A stretch of 64,000 bases of DNA from Stictocephala bisonia (GCA_035578905.1 JAQJVL010000306.1:1052785-1116784), one strand, 5' to 3'; shown: positions 24,095 to 35,912, counted from the stretch's first letter. Notes: generated by a model from the letters alone, not told the origin. Program-made: numbers and translations.

Positions 24095-25439
24095 CTTTAC
24101 AGTCAACAATTCTCTTATTCTAACCTTTTCACGTAATTAATTTTACGATTGTTTCCTCTTAAGAGTTCACTGTACAATACAACTGAATGATTACTAAAAT
24201 ATATGATTATATTCTTCATAAAATACATATTGAAGTGGTATTGGTTATATTATCATTGAATATTTAATAAAACAGTAGAGACGTAATCGTGCTGCATTAA
24301 ATTAGTAGTTCCATGGACTGTCTGAGAGTGAGAACGTATGTATCAGGCCAATAACGTCACAATACGCGTATGTGACTCACAGATGACCGCTTCGCTCACT
24401 CAAAAAAGGTTGAAAATTTTGGGGGTGTCCGGACACTCAGGACATTCCCTGAGTGCGTTCGTGGCAAGCATTAATTGTTTAGCTAAAAGTATTAAGATAC
24501 ATTTTACAAGAACAAAATTGAATCAAATGCAGAATTTAAACACATTTAGTAAAAATCGACCCATCATTTTTGTACGAAAAGAATAATTCTACAAACACGA
24601 CATATCACTGAATACAATTAATTAATAATCCCAAAATGTCTTAACCTAACACTCACACAGACACTCAACACAGAACGCACCAATAAAACAATGTCACCGA
24701 ATGAACACAGAAAATCCACTCTAACTCTCTGCAGAGGAAACTGAAACAGAATTAAATGTTCCTGATCGGAAAGGTGGAAGACCTTCTGTGCCGGCATTGG
24801 CCAAATGCCCGGCCTTCCGGGCTAAACCAAGGTGGACCCTCGGTGTGATCCGTGAAGGCGGCTGAGGTCACAAACTGACTCGCTGACACAGAGGTGTCGT
24901 AACTCCGAGGGTGGCGGCGAGAGAAATACCAATAATAAATGCGCTGAAATATATCCCTTATATCAGTTCGCATCTCAACGCCAAACCCTCCACTTCAAAC
25001 ATTAATTATGGTTGTTTAAAAATGTTGACCAGTGCCCTAACTGCACAATAATCAAGAGTATGTTTTTTCTTTTTTTGAATAGTGGCCAAATAAACATTTT
25101 AAATAATGCTACCAAGTGTATGCATTTTAAAAATACAACGGCGCTTAAATTAACAGCATTTCTTTAAAATGCACAAATAAACAAACAGGCAACACAAAAT
25201 TTTTTGACCTGTAGACCTATATTTTGTTAACCGTTTCCAGTAATATTAACTAATGATAAATTAAACTATTACATTCTGATTAAGAATAATATACATTAAA
25301 AAGATAAACAATGCAGTCAATACATCGCAGCAATTAAAAAGGAAAAAAAACGAAAGTAAAACATATGCTTACACTGTAAAAATTGACGTTCTTTTGCTAC
25401 AGTGAGGCTCAGTTCGGCTGGCTTAAAGACAGCCAGGTA

Positions 25440-26775
25440 TTCAGATACTCCAGCTAGCTAAATTGAGACACAGTTCTGCTGACCAATGACTCAGGACTGC
25501 CAGGCCTTCCCTCAGATGTACTGGCTAAATTGAGACACAGTTCTGCTGACCAATGACTGAGGACTGTCAGGCCTTCTCTCATGCACTGGCTACATTGAGA
25601 CACAGTTCTGCTGACCAATGACTCAGGACTGCCAGGCCTTCCCTCAGATGCACTGACTACATTGAGACACAGTTCTGCTGACCAATGACTCAGGACTGCC
25701 AGGCCTTCCCTCAGATGCACTGGCTACATTGAGACACAGTTCTGCTGACCAATGTCTCAGGACTGGCAGGCCTTCCCTCAGATGTACTGGCTAAATTGAG
25801 ACACAGTTCTGCTGACCAATGACTCAGGTCTGCCAGGCCTTCCCTCAGATGCACTGGCTACATTGAGACACAGTTCTGCTGACCAATGACTCAGGACTGC
25901 CAGGCCTTCCCTCAGATGCACTGACTACATTGAGACACAGTTCTGCTGACCAATGACTCAGGACTGTCAGGCCTTCCCTCAGATGCACTGGCTACATTGA
26001 GATACAGTTCTGCTGACCAATGACTCAGGTCTGCCAGGCCTTCCCTCAGATGCACTGACTACATTAAGACACAGTTCTGCTGACCAATGACTCAGGACTG
26101 CCAGGCCTTCCCTCAGATGCACTGGCTAAATTGAGACACAGTTCTGCAGACCAATGACTCAGGTCTGCCAGGCCTTCCCTCAGATGCACTGACTACATTA
26201 AGACACAGTTCTGCTGACCAATGACTCAGGACTGCCAGGCCTTCCCTCAGATGCACTGACTACATTAAGATACAGTTCTGCTGACCAATGACTCAGGACT
26301 GTCAGGCCTTCCCTCAGATGCACTGGCTACATTGAGATACAGTTCTGCTGACCAATGACTCAGGACTGTCAGGCCTTCCCTCAGATGCACTGGCTACATT
26401 AAGATACAGTTCTGCTGACCAATGACTCAGGACTGCCAGGCCTTCCCTCAGATGCACTGACTACATTAAGATACAGTTCTGCTGACCAATGACTCAGGAC
26501 TGCCAGGCCTTCCCTCAGATGCACTGGCTACATTGAGACACAGTTCTGCTGACCAATGACTCAGGACTGCCAGGCCTTCCCTCAGATGCACTGGCTACAT
26601 TGAGACACAGTTCTGCAGACCAATGTCTCAGGACTGCCAGGCCTTCCCTCAGATGCACTGGCTAAATTGAGACACAGTTCTGCTACCAATGGCTCAGGAC
26701 TGCCAGGCCTTCCCTCAGATGCACTGGCTACATTGAGATACAGTTCGGCTGACCGATGTCTCAAGATTGTCAGGC
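25440..26775 (+). repeat. 67-bp satellite array, about 20 monomers
   Basis: Unit GAGACACAGTTCTGCTGACC...CAGATGCACTGGCTACATT recurs every 67 bp (one unit lacks 3 bp). Internal variants are T/C or A/G changes (CTGACTACATTAAGATAC and similar). Because 67 is not a multiple of three, apparent minus-strand proteins rotate frame and are not genes. Confidence 0.96.
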
Positions 26776-28029
26776 CTGCACCAGATACACTAAACTTGGG
26801 TCTATCTCAAAGTGCCTTGTTCTTCCGCAATATGCTGGGGTTTCCAGTTTGCGAGTACGCAATGTTTTAAGTCCGGAACGTATTTAGATTTTTTTCTAAT
26901 CTGTGATTGGGCAAGCGACGAGATTTAATGTTAAGTTCTTGTCTTATAAATCTCCAACACAACAAGCCAATTTTTATACTCCACAGTTAAAGGTGCCAGT
27001 AAAACTCCAGACTTTATTAAAGTCCTGGACTTGATTAAAACAATTGAAATTTGTAAAGTAAAACTATTTTATAAAGTCCGTAGTCTAAAAGCAGTATTTG
27101 TCAAAAGCGTTGCTATATCCCTAAAAAACCCGTACCTAAATAACAGTTGTCTGAAGACCTATTACTAGTTATTAACCCCATAATATGTAGGAACTAACTT
27201 ACAGTTGGCGTCACGTTACACCCACTGCTCTCACCTGTAACAACAAGGTACACCTGTAAACAATTATCTGAGCAATGCAGGTGCAGACTGAACTTGACTT
27301 CATTGCTGCACAGTTCAATAAATATTGGTAAAGGTAGGGTATTTAAAAAATTAAAAGAAAATGACGAAATTATAGTTCCTAAAATGTTGAAAATCTACGT
27401 TTAACACTTCTTAAGTGTTTATTTCTAACGATTTTATTTACAAATAAAAATCATAATTGTTGTGAGATGTGAGTGACAGCTCAGCTGCTTCAGCTAGTAC
27501 GCAAAATGTAATATATAGAAAGCGAAATGGCTGGGATTGGCAGGACGAGGACAAAGAGGTTAGGGAATCAGCTGTTCGTAGCCTATCGATCCTTTTGGTG
27601 GGGGCCAGGGCGTCTGACGCCTTCCCCCTCCACTGATGACGTCACAGACTAGGACATGGACACTGGCGGAAGAATGTCAAACAAAGTGCAATACTGAACT
27701 TGTATGATAGCTTGAACGCGTAGAAATACTAAAAAGATGTGTTTAGTGACACAACTAACGTTTTCATTATTCTGAATTATTAAATAATTAACCTTTTATT
27801 AGTTTATTTCCAATTATCACAATCTTATTTATTCTTACTGCTCTTTATCACCAATGGGCTAAACTTAGTAGATATTACCTTCTGCCGAATACTGTTCTTA
27901 GTAATATTCTATCACTAAGTATTTACTAAGTTTATTACTATTGTCCTTAATTTACTAAGAAACGTTTTCTAATGTAGTGATGTTCAATGGCAATAAATAA
28001 AATAATAAGAATCCGAAATGTAATCTTTC
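26776..28029. other. Spacer, no gene recognised
   Basis: AT-rich. A short GC-richer block at 27590-27660 holds a GGCGTC/GACGCC dyad followed by TGATGACGTCAC; no function can be assigned. Confidence 0.45.
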
Positions 28030-28870
28030 CTTGTAATATGAGCCTCCCTAAACCCTTAACAGAAGCACTTGTTGGACCTCTCCAGGCTGACAAATATTAC
28101 TACCTCTCCCTCCCTTCACGACATAGGCATATGATACTCTACGCTCGCACCTACTTTTTACAGACATGAAGCACTTCTTGGATCTCTTCCAGGATAACAA
28201 CTACAACTGCTCCCCCCACCACCTCTCTTCAAGATATAACCATGTGTTACTTTATGATCGCCTCTACCTCTGACGTACATGAAGCACTTGTTGATCCTCT
28301 GATGAGAACAATAACTGTTGGGACTGGGGAGTATTTAATTGAGGGGTAATGTGTATTTATTATTTGGCGGGGGATACCCTTTCAAATAAGGGAAGGGCCT
28401 CTACTCGATATAGGCTTACAACACTTTATCCTCTCCGTTACTTTTTACAGACATAAAGGACTTCTTTTATACTAACAACCATTACTGTTGTTAGTATAAA
28501 AGAAGGGAGGGGAGGGCTAATTATTTAAGGATACTGTGTTCTTATTATTTAAGGGGCACCCCCCTTCACAATATAGCCCTTCTTAGCCCTTCCTTAGCCT
28601 GGTTAAATAAGACGTCTTTAACTTTACGTTACTTCATGTTCACAGCTACTTTTTACTTACATGAAGCAACTTTGTACATCTTCGAGACTGAGAACCTCTA
28701 TTTCTTTCTCCATACCTTCACGATATAGGCATAATTTATGCTCACCCCTAATGTTTATATAAATGAAGCGATTTGGACTTCTTCCAGACTGACAACCATT
28801 ACTTCCTTCCCCTCGCTTCACAATATAGAACTACGTTACTTATGTTTGTCCCTAATTTTTACAGATTTAC
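28030..28870 (+). repeat. Degenerate tandem repeat, about 120-bp units
   Basis: The order TTTTTACAGACATGAAGCAC / TTGGACCTCTTCCAGACTGAC / CAACCATTACT / CTCCCTCCCTTCACGATATAG / TATGTTACTTTATGCTCGCC recurs at about 28040, 28160, 28280, 28440, 28650 and 28765 with heavy divergence. Confidence 0.65.
28461..28505. repeat. Perfect 19-bp inverted repeat, 7-base loop
   Basis: CTTCTTTTATACTAACAAC, loop CATTACT, then the exact reverse complement. It arose inside a unit of the about-120-bp repeat: the left half is the normal unit and the right half is its inverse. Confidence 0.9.
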
Positions 28871-29275
28871 AATAGCACTGAATCATTGAGGTTAAATGTT
28901 ACAAATTTCAAACCTTACCTGATCATAGTTGCTACCATTAAATGATTTTAACTATCACAAAATAGAAATCAATTTGGAATTTTGTCTATTGAACCGAATA
29001 ACAGTATAACACACGGTAACTAGAAGGGCTAGTTGCCGTGGTATAACATGTGTCTAGAAAACATGTGTCCAAATATGTGTTAAAAAACAAAATGTTGGTT
29101 ATTGAATATTAGTAATTTATAAACGTACAAAACAATAAATTCGCCAGTGTTTACTAACAGACCAATTATGGTCTACATTATTCAAAATATTTAGTATTGT
29201 TACGTATTGTATTTTAAAATAAATTTTAACAATTGATTTAGAAATACTGTTTGAACTTAAATCTAAGTTTACATT
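28871..29275. other. AT-rich sequence upstream of the repeat-protein gene
   Basis: No TATA or initiator arrangement stands out. TGTTTATAG at 29277-29285 could be a splice acceptor, which would put the true 5' exon elsewhere. Confidence 0.4.
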
Positions 29276-31138
29276 ATGTTTATAGAGACTAAAAGAGAGG
29301 TGTCCAAACAAATATTTGAAGGTCAAACTGACTCTAACCTGAAAGAATGTCGAAAGAGAGAACATAAGTCAGATGAATGGCTGGAAGAACGACAGGAAAA
29401 GACGGCCCAATTAGAGCAGAGAGGCATAAACCAAGAAGAGGCACTTGATGAGCTGAGTTTCCAAAGTGACAAAGCTGAGAACATACTTATTGACCATTTT
29501 AAAGAAGTGATCCGTCGTCACCACGTGATTCTCACTCAAAAGAATGAGAAAATAGAAGAGCTCGAGAAAGCACTTGAAAGGTACCACAAGGAAGACAATG
29601 TTGAACCTATATGTAGAGAAAAAATTCACGAGCAACCGGAATTAAAGACTTTCAACTCTGAGGAAAGTTGTAAGATGTGTATAGTTCCTAGATTACTGGG
29701 ATCTGATCAGAAGCAACAGGTACCAAGAGCCAGAGACACTGATAAGATAAAACATACATCCATGAATATCGAGTCCAAAGGAAGGCCTAAGCAACCACTA
29801 ATATGCAGAGAGTCCTTTGGAATGACAGATAGACAGGTAGAACCAATATGGAGAGAAGAATTTCACGAGCAACCGGTATTAAAAAATGACAACTCTGAGG
29901 AAGCTTGCCAAGCGTGCATAATTCCTGGTTTACTGGGATTCTATAAGAAGCAACAGTTACCAAGAGCCAGAGACACTGAGATGATAAAACAGAGATACAA
30001 GAAAAACGAGTCCACGGGAAGACTTAAGAAACCACTGATAGACAGAGAGTCGTTTGGTATAACATATAGACAGGCAGAACCTATATGGAGAGAAGAATTT
30101 CATAAGCAACCGGTATTAAAGAATGACAGCTCTGAGGAAACTTGTCAGACAAGTACAATTCCCGGATTAGTGGGGTCTGATGAGAAGCAACAGGTACCAA
30201 GAACCAGAGACATTGACTCGATAAAACAGAGATCCATGAATAACGAGTGCTCGGGAAAAACTAAGCTACCATTGATAGACAGAGAGTCGTTTGGAATAAC
30301 AGATAGACAAGCAGAACCCATACAGAGAAAAGAATTTTACGAGCAACCTGTATTAAAGGATGACAAAACTGAGGAAATTTGTCAGACGGGTATGTTTCCT
30401 TTCTTACTGAGATCTGATCAGAGACAACAGGTACCAAAAGACAGAGACGTTGAGAAGATAAACCAGACACCCATGAATAACGAGTGGAAGGGAAGACATA
30501 AGCTACCATTCATAGACAAAGAGTCGTTTGGAATGACAGATAGACAGGTAGAACCTATATGGAGAGAAGAATTTCACGAGCAACCGGTATTAAAGAATGA
30601 CAACTCTGAGGAATCTTGTCAGTCAGGTATAATTCCTTTATTATTGGAATCTGATCAGAAGCAACAGGTACCAAGAGCCAGAGACATTGAGAAGATAAAA
30701 CAGAGATCCTTAAATAATGAGTACAAGAGAAGACCTAAGAAACCACTGGTAGACAGAGAGTCGTTTGGAATGACAGATAGCATTAATTCCGTTAGTGACT
30801 ATGTTAAAAGGACAAAACAGATGTTTGCCCCCACGGAGGGCTTCAATCGCGCCTCTACCAACAAGAGTGTAATTGGAATAAATACACTATTCTTAAATGA
30901 AAACTTTGGGATTAGCAAACAACCATTCCCTCGAAAGAAATACTCTAGGATATCAAAACAGCAATCCGAGGGTAAAATCACATCTAACAGGACAAACGAA
31001 AGAATCAATGACCATAAATACTTCACAAATTTAATGCAAACAAACATTGAAAATGAACGAAGACAGCATATATACTGTCCCATACCTACAACCGACATTG
31101 AACAGGTGCGGATTGGCATAGTGTTCCAACCAAAGTAG
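29276..31138 (+). CDS. 620-residue protein with five 79-residue repeats; family unknown
   Basis: I do not recognise the family. The first roughly 108 residues are charged and helical (ERQEKTAQLEQRGINQEEAL, KNEKIEELEKALERY), likely coiled coil. Five repeats follow, with starts at 29603, 29840, 30077, 30314 and 30551, spaced exactly 237 bp (79 codons). Each reads roughly EPIWREEFHEQPVLK, then EE-x-C, IPGLL, QQVPRARD, IKQRS, KPLIDRESFGMTDRQ. One Cys is kept in every repeat. The last 120 residues are basic and unrelated. No signal peptide or membrane segment is visible. The frame stays open across 1.86 kb of AT-rich DNA with no indels off the codon grid, which suggests selection on the protein. 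It could be a 3' exon, because TTTATAG overlaps the first Met. It might instead belong to an unrecognised mobile element, but no transposase or RT motif is present. Confidence 0.7.
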   Translation: MFIETKREVSKQIFEGQTDSNLKECRKREHKSDEWLEERQEKTAQLEQRGINQEEALDELSFQSDKAENILIDHFKEVIRRHHVILTQKNEKIEELEKALERYHKEDNVEPICREKIHEQPELKTFNSEESCKMCIVPRLLGSDQKQQVPRARDTDKIKHTSMNIESKGRPKQPLICRESFGMTDRQVEPIWREEFHEQPVLKNDNSEEACQACIIPGLLGFYKKQQLPRARDTEMIKQRYKKNESTGRLKKPLIDRESFGITYRQAEPIWREEFHKQPVLKNDSSEETCQTSTIPGLVGSDEKQQVPRTRDIDSIKQRSMNNECSGKTKLPLIDRESFGITDRQAEPIQRKEFYEQPVLKDDKTEEICQTGMFPFLLRSDQRQQVPKDRDVEKINQTPMNNEWKGRHKLPFIDKESFGMTDRQVEPIWREEFHEQPVLKNDNSEESCQSGIIPLLLESDQKQQVPRARDIEKIKQRSLNNEYKRRPKKPLVDRESFGMTDSINSVSDYVKRTKQMFAPTEGFNRASTNKSVIGINTLFLNENFGISKQPFPRKKYSRISKQQSEGKITSNRTNERINDHKYFTNLMQTNIENERRQHIYCPIPTTDIEQVRIGIVFQPK

Positions 31139-31206
31139 AACTGTAAATTAGTGATAGGTTAAATTACTAGATTTTACTTGTTATCGGATTCATAAATCTT
31201 GTAACA

Positions 31207-31482
31207 ATGACTACTACTTTTCAGACAACTGACCGAGAGTTGCAGAGCCAGAAAAAGTGTGAAGATATCGCAAACCTGGAATGGATAGGGCATGGCTTCC
31301 TGCGGCGGCTGGACTTTGAAGAGCAGATGGACGGTCTGCACTGGCAATTAGAGGCTCGCGGATTGAACCCAGCAGATTCTGGTGACCAGGGGCTCGAGAT
31401 GCTGTCGACCACACGCCAAAACCTCATCAAAGCTTTGAAAGAGCTGAGGTGGAAAAGAGGACTGCAGAGGAAAAAGAGATGA
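31207..31482 (+). CDS. 91-residue hypothetical protein, possibly related to the N-terminus of its neighbour
   Basis: Starts MTTTFQTTDRELQSQ, 68 bp after the stop of the 620-residue frame, and ends RGLQRKKR. The stretch LEARGLNPADSG...NLIKALKELRWKR lines up loosely with LEQRGINQEEAL...NILIDHFKEVIRRHH of the upstream protein (residues about 47-75), so the two may share a helical domain. It lacks the 79-residue repeats. It is more GC-rich than its surroundings. AATAAA-like signals lie at about 31620. It could be a separate paralogous gene or a downstream exon of one transcript; the similarity is by eye and short. Confidence 0.5.
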   Translation: MTTTFQTTDRELQSQKKCEDIANLEWIGHGFLRRLDFEEQMDGLHWQLEARGLNPADSGDQGLEMLSTTRQNLIKALKELRWKRGLQRKKR

Positions 31483-32099
31483 GGGAACATTGTACCAGTC
31501 TGACTTTTTCCAGTGATGGCGACTTGTAAACCATGAGTTCCTGCTGATCAAGATCATTACTTAGGGCAGTGTTTGAATGGGAAGCATATATTTTAAATTA
31601 TACTTATAAATAACTGAGAAATAAAAAAAGTACAATCTTTCAATAAAAGGTTCATACAACATCTACATTGTCAACAAAAATGTACTACAATAAAACTAGG
31701 GGCAACCCCATGTAACCAGTGGCCTTCGCCCTCAGTCTGTGACTACAAAATATTAAAAGGTACCTATAAAAGGCAAATACCACTGACTCACTCCCTCATC
31801 GCTGTAACCAAACAAGTACAAAACCAACGAGGCTAAAATTTTGTAGAGTCAAAGGTCTATGTTGTAGATGTGCAATAAGAGGGGATATTGAACAATTCTT
31901 AGTAAATCGAAGATAGCTGCCTTTTGAGTGCCAACATTTTTAATTGGACTGTAGCGGCTAAATAAACGATTCTACAGCAAAACTAAAACCATTTTTTGTG
32001 CCTGATATAAGACGCTCTATAACTTTGGCCTATGACTTTTTGCTCTATCTCACCTCTTTCATCCTCAGGCAGAGCTAGATTTTCAATTTGTGCGTGTAA
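31483..32099. other. Spacer with Helitron-like fragments
   Basis: CTAGGGGCAACCCCATG at 31697 resembles the CTAGGGG Helitron terminus, and CTATAAAAGGCAAATACCAC near 31765 resembles a Helitron start. Neither forms a complete copy. Confidence 0.4.
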
Positions 32100-32870
32100 A
32101 TCAAATTGGTCAATTTACGGCCTCTAAAAGCAGACTTACATATTTTTCTAGACTGTGAAACTTTCTTATCTAGGAAAATATACAATTCAATCTGAACACA
32201 TGTATAACCAGGTTATAGGACATGGCTAGAAACACGATATTTCACTGATTCAGAGTCAATTACCGTACTTTGCGCCCTCTAAAAGTAGACTTACAGATTT
32301 TTCTAGACTATGAAACTTTGTTATCTAGGAGAACAATTGATTTTTAATCAGAAAATTAACAATTTAGTTTTAAAGCATGCATAGCCAGATCATTAGACAT
32401 GGCGATAAACAAAATATTTTATTGATTCAGAGTCAAATATAGTACTTTGTGCCCTCTAAATGTAGACTTACAGATTTCTCTAGACTATTAAGCTTTTTTA
32501 TGTAAGAGTTAAAACTGATTTTAATCGCAAAATTTACAATTTAATTTGACCAAATGCATAGCCAGTTCACAGGACATGGCTAAATACGGCAAGAAACCAG
32601 ATATTTCACTGATTCAGAGTCAACTACAGTAATTTGTGCCCTCTAAAAGTAGACTTACAGATTTGTCTAGACTTTGAAACTTTTTTATCTAAGACAACAA
32701 ACTGATTTCAGTCGGAAATTTTTAAATTTAATTTTAACACATGTATGGCTAAACATGGCGAGAACCCTGACATTTCATTGATTTAGAGTCAATCCGTACT
32801 TTACGGCCTCTAAAAGTAGACTTTCAGATTTTTTTAGACACTCAAAGTTTCTAAGCTACAAGAGATATAT
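32100..32870 (+). repeat. Degenerate tandem repeat, 157-187 bp units, about five copies
   Basis: GCCCTCTAAAAGTAGACTTACAG followed by TTTTTCTAGACTATGAAACT and ATTGATTCAGAGTCAA (each read as a piece) recurs with starts near 32118, 32275, 32452, 32639 and 32806. Spacing varies through indels. Confidence 0.75.
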
Positions 32871-32877
32871 CTATATA

Positions 32878-33414
32878 CTAGGGGACACCCCTGCACGCTT
32901 CGCGTGCCAACCCCGACGCTCGTGCGCTCAGGCACGAACACCTCGGCATGTGACTTTTGACTACAAATAATAGTAGATAAACCGTATAAAGTAAAGTTAC
33001 AATATTCAATTTATTTACAGTATTTCACTCACACTAATTGCGTTGCTACCTATTAATTAGTATGGGGTTACTTAGCCTATTTCAAACGTGTTTATTTCAT
33101 TTAACAGCTGAAGATTAAACTCTCAATGCATCAATAGGGCAATGTCAAATATACAAAATAAAAATGTTTATTTATTTTCAAAACAACTGTTATTAATTTA
33201 CTAAAATTAACCCAATGTTATTCTTATGGGAAAAAGGAAATATTGAGGTGCTGTTTGTACCCCTTAGGAATGGAATTTCGAAAAATCCTTTCTTAGTGGG
33301 TCCCTTCGATATTAAAGTTAACTTCCTTTAACTTTCGTGTAAATCCGTTCGGTAGGTTTTGAGATTTTGTGATCAGTCAGTCAGTGAGTGAGTGGTATTT
33401 GGCTTATATATATA
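32878..33414 (-). mobile_element. Near-complete non-autonomous Helitron (about 537 bp)
   Basis: The 3' end on the minus strand is ...GCACGCGAAGCGTGCAGG...CCCCTAG with stem GCACGC/GCGTGC. The 5' side ends in a TATATATAAGCCAAATACC stretch. It is alignable over its length to the + strand copy at 49015-49556. It has no coding capacity. Confidence 0.8.
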
Positions 33415-33540
33415 AAAGTATTAAGTACATAATAATAATAATAGTTTGATGCTGTTGTCTTTGACAACAAAAGGCCCCATTCAATAACAATTTAAATTAT
33501 TGGAATATTGAAGTTTCTTTTCTACAAATTATATAATAAA

Positions 33541-33700
33541 CTAACTGTAACCTCTTAATTAATGCATCAATGATAAATGTGAAACACAAAATAAACATGT
33601 TTATTTATTTGCAAAACAGCTGTTATCAATTTACTAAAATCAACCCAAAGTAATCCTTAAGGAACGATTTTTAGAGGCAGTTTCTATCCTTAAGGTGTAT
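33541..33700 (-). mobile_element. Helitron internal fragment (5' half)
   Basis: Matches the family segment around ATTAATGCATCAATGATAAA, AAACAGCTGTTATCAATTTAC and ATCAACCCAAAGTAATCCTTA. Both termini are missing, and it directly precedes the next fragment. Confidence 0.55.
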
Positions 33701-33710
33701 ATTATCAAGA

Positions 33711-33960
33711 CTAAGGGACACCCCTGCACGCTTCGCGTGCCAACCCCACGAGCTGCGCTAGTGCCGCCTTGGCATGTAACGTTTGACTTCAAATATTAGT
33801 AATTAAACTGTATTAAGTAAAATCATATTATTTAAATTCATTTACGATAGATCACTCACTGCACGTGATTTGCACTCTATTTATAGTATAATAATTATAA
33901 ACAACCAATGTTATTACTAAGCCTAATTCAAAACGGTTTTCATTTTATTTAATGGTTGAT
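33711..33960 (-). mobile_element. Helitron 3'-end fragment
   Basis: CTAAGGGACACCCCTGCACGCTTCGCGTGCC: the hairpin is intact (GCACGC/GCGTGC) but the terminal tetranucleotide is CTAA. Homology fades near 33960. Confidence 0.65.
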
Positions 33961-35084
33961 GATAACATACACACAGATACACGTATTCGCTCTTTTATAA
34001 TCAATATATTTAGTGTCGTAAGGCGAATCATTTGCGTCAACATTCCAAGCACTAAACTCCACCTACCTTCGGAAATGGCTCATTTTAAAGCTCTTATATG
34101 GCGGAAAAAATAAAAGTGGTGCAATTTGTCTTTAGGGCTCCACCCCATTGGCCTTTAAAGTTCCCACATTATCTTATGTGAAGAAGGTTTCTAACTTTTG
34201 TTTTGATTTAATGAGTCGAGCTATCAATAATAAAAATTAAATATTCCAGCTGTTAATGTTTTATTCTTTAATTAACAAAGCACAAGACCCAACCTTTTTT
34301 ATGAAACTGATATTTACCTGAACAAAACAGTGTTTACACATGGGTAATTTTATGTTGCATTTAGTAGGTGAGCCAAAATCCCATCGGAATTAAATTATTG
34401 AAGACAGTCCACCAAATAAACGAAACAGATAATTCTTACACAAAAAATACATTGTACTGAAAAGTTTAAAGACAACAATAATACCTTATTAATATGTATG
34501 TGATGGAGTTTTACAAAACTATTAATACTTAAATATTATACATTAAATATTTAACAGCAACCTTTTATTTTATTTATTTAGGGACTTTTGCCCCAACAAG
34601 CCACTAGTTAACTTAATATTTTACTGTGGTGCTCTCAATGTTTAACCTAACAAATCATTTGGACCATTTAACATTTGTTTATGCCGCCAGCTGGTCAATT
34701 AAAATGAATCTCTATAAGAATAACATTGCAACTTTGACACCGTGTAGGAGAAAAACCTATGGGAATTTAAAAAAATCTAGCTCCGTTACGACTTAGAAAT
34801 CAAAATTATCTATTGAATTACAAACATTTCATCAAAATCGGTCAAGTAATAAGTTCAGAAAGTGAGTGAACTAAATGACCCAATTGTTTTAATATATAGG
34901 ATGTGAATACTTTAGGGTTTCTATTTACATTAGTGATGAGTGAGTGACTGTTTTATATTTTATATATTACAAGTACAGTACACGGCCTTCGTACGGGGTT
35001 TAAGTTAATTTGTATTGTGTTTATTGCATTCAGTAATACAAAACATTCAGTACCTACTGGCATCTGTATAATTAAAAAGTGCGT
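33961..35084. other. AT-rich spacer, no gene recognised
   Basis: Includes a GGGCTCCACCCCATTGGCC stretch at 34137 and a TGAGTGAGTGACTG tail at 34940 that look like decayed Helitron 5' ends; nothing else supported. Confidence 0.4.
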
Positions 35085-35094
35085 TGTGATCACG

Positions 35095-35366
35095 GTTCCC
35101 CTACGAAGGAAAACGGTAGGTATCACGTGCATCTCCAATGACGTCACATGGGCGAAATGGCAACAACAAACACAAAAATACTGTTCTAATTCCCGTAGTT
35201 TACAATTCCAGCTGATAAGTGGTAAATAACTTGCCTACTATTTAGCTGAATGCTTTCATGTGATTTAGTTAGAGTATTTTATCGAATAATTAAACCAGGT
35301 GATTTCGCCCATGTGACGTCACAGTCAGTCGTGATAACTACCGTCTTTCCTAGTTACTTTGGTTGT
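35095..35366. mobile_element. Small foldback element carrying CRE-like TGACGTCA in both arms
   Basis: The arms TGACGTCACATGGGCGAAAT (35139-35158) and its exact inverse (35302-35321) are separated by 143 bp. Complementarity continues outward imperfectly through GGTAGNTATCACG and GGAAANACGG to about 35095 and 35366. There is no coding content. Confidence 0.6.
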
Positions 35367-35639
35367 GGTTGACCGACATTTACTTCAGAACTATATAAGT
35401 TGTTTATTCATTCCAACATCTGATTAATGATACACAGCTGTTGGAATAAATTAACTATTATAAACAATTAATTGTCAAATTGGTATTATCGTCATAGGGG
35501 TAGCGTTGATACTCTTTAGATCCCCTGGGGTGGTTTCCTGGCGGAATTACAAAATAAAGATAGGCCTATGTGTTAACAAGAAAGCTTAAGAATGTCCATA
35601 CAACATTTCAGATGAATGTATTCAGTAGATTTTGCGTGA

Positions 35640-35711
35640 TTGAGTAACACGCACGGACGCACGCACGCACCGACACACACGTACGCACCCACGAGCCCAC
35701 GCGCGCACGCG

Positions 35712-35752
<41 letters not shown>

Positions 35753-35789
35753 GCACGCGTACGCGCACGCACGCACGCACGCACGCACA

Positions 35790-35888
<99 letters not shown>

Positions 35889-35912
35889 ACGCACGCGCGC
35901 GCACACACACCA
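35640..35912. repeat. CA/ACGC microsatellite with a 46-unit pure (AC) core
   Basis: Pure AC from 35795 to 35886, flanked by mixed CGCACGCA and (AC)12 at about 35720. The long Cys/Val and Thr/His reading frames across it are artefacts of the dinucleotide. AGAT repeats follow at 35934. Confidence 0.97.

Larger units (their letters stand above)
22881..25439. other. Non-coding spacer with scattered repeat remnants
   Basis: No gene recognised. GGGACGTATCCAGACCTC at 22985 and a GGGGGTGTCCGGACACTC stretch at 24420 look like remnants of dispersed repeats. A GC-richer 210-bp patch at 24750-24970 (GGCCAAATGCCCGGCC) is open on the minus strand for 73 codons, but no family is recognised. Confidence 0.45.

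Noticed and set aside
24752..24973. 73-codon minus-strand frame in a GC-richer patch
   Set aside because: It is open partly because of composition; no domain, splice context or partner exon was found.
25454..26870. Minus-strand frames with repeated LREGLAVLSHW or SASEGRPGSPE
   Set aside because: They read a 67-bp satellite; the frame rotates every unit, so no repeated protein is selected.
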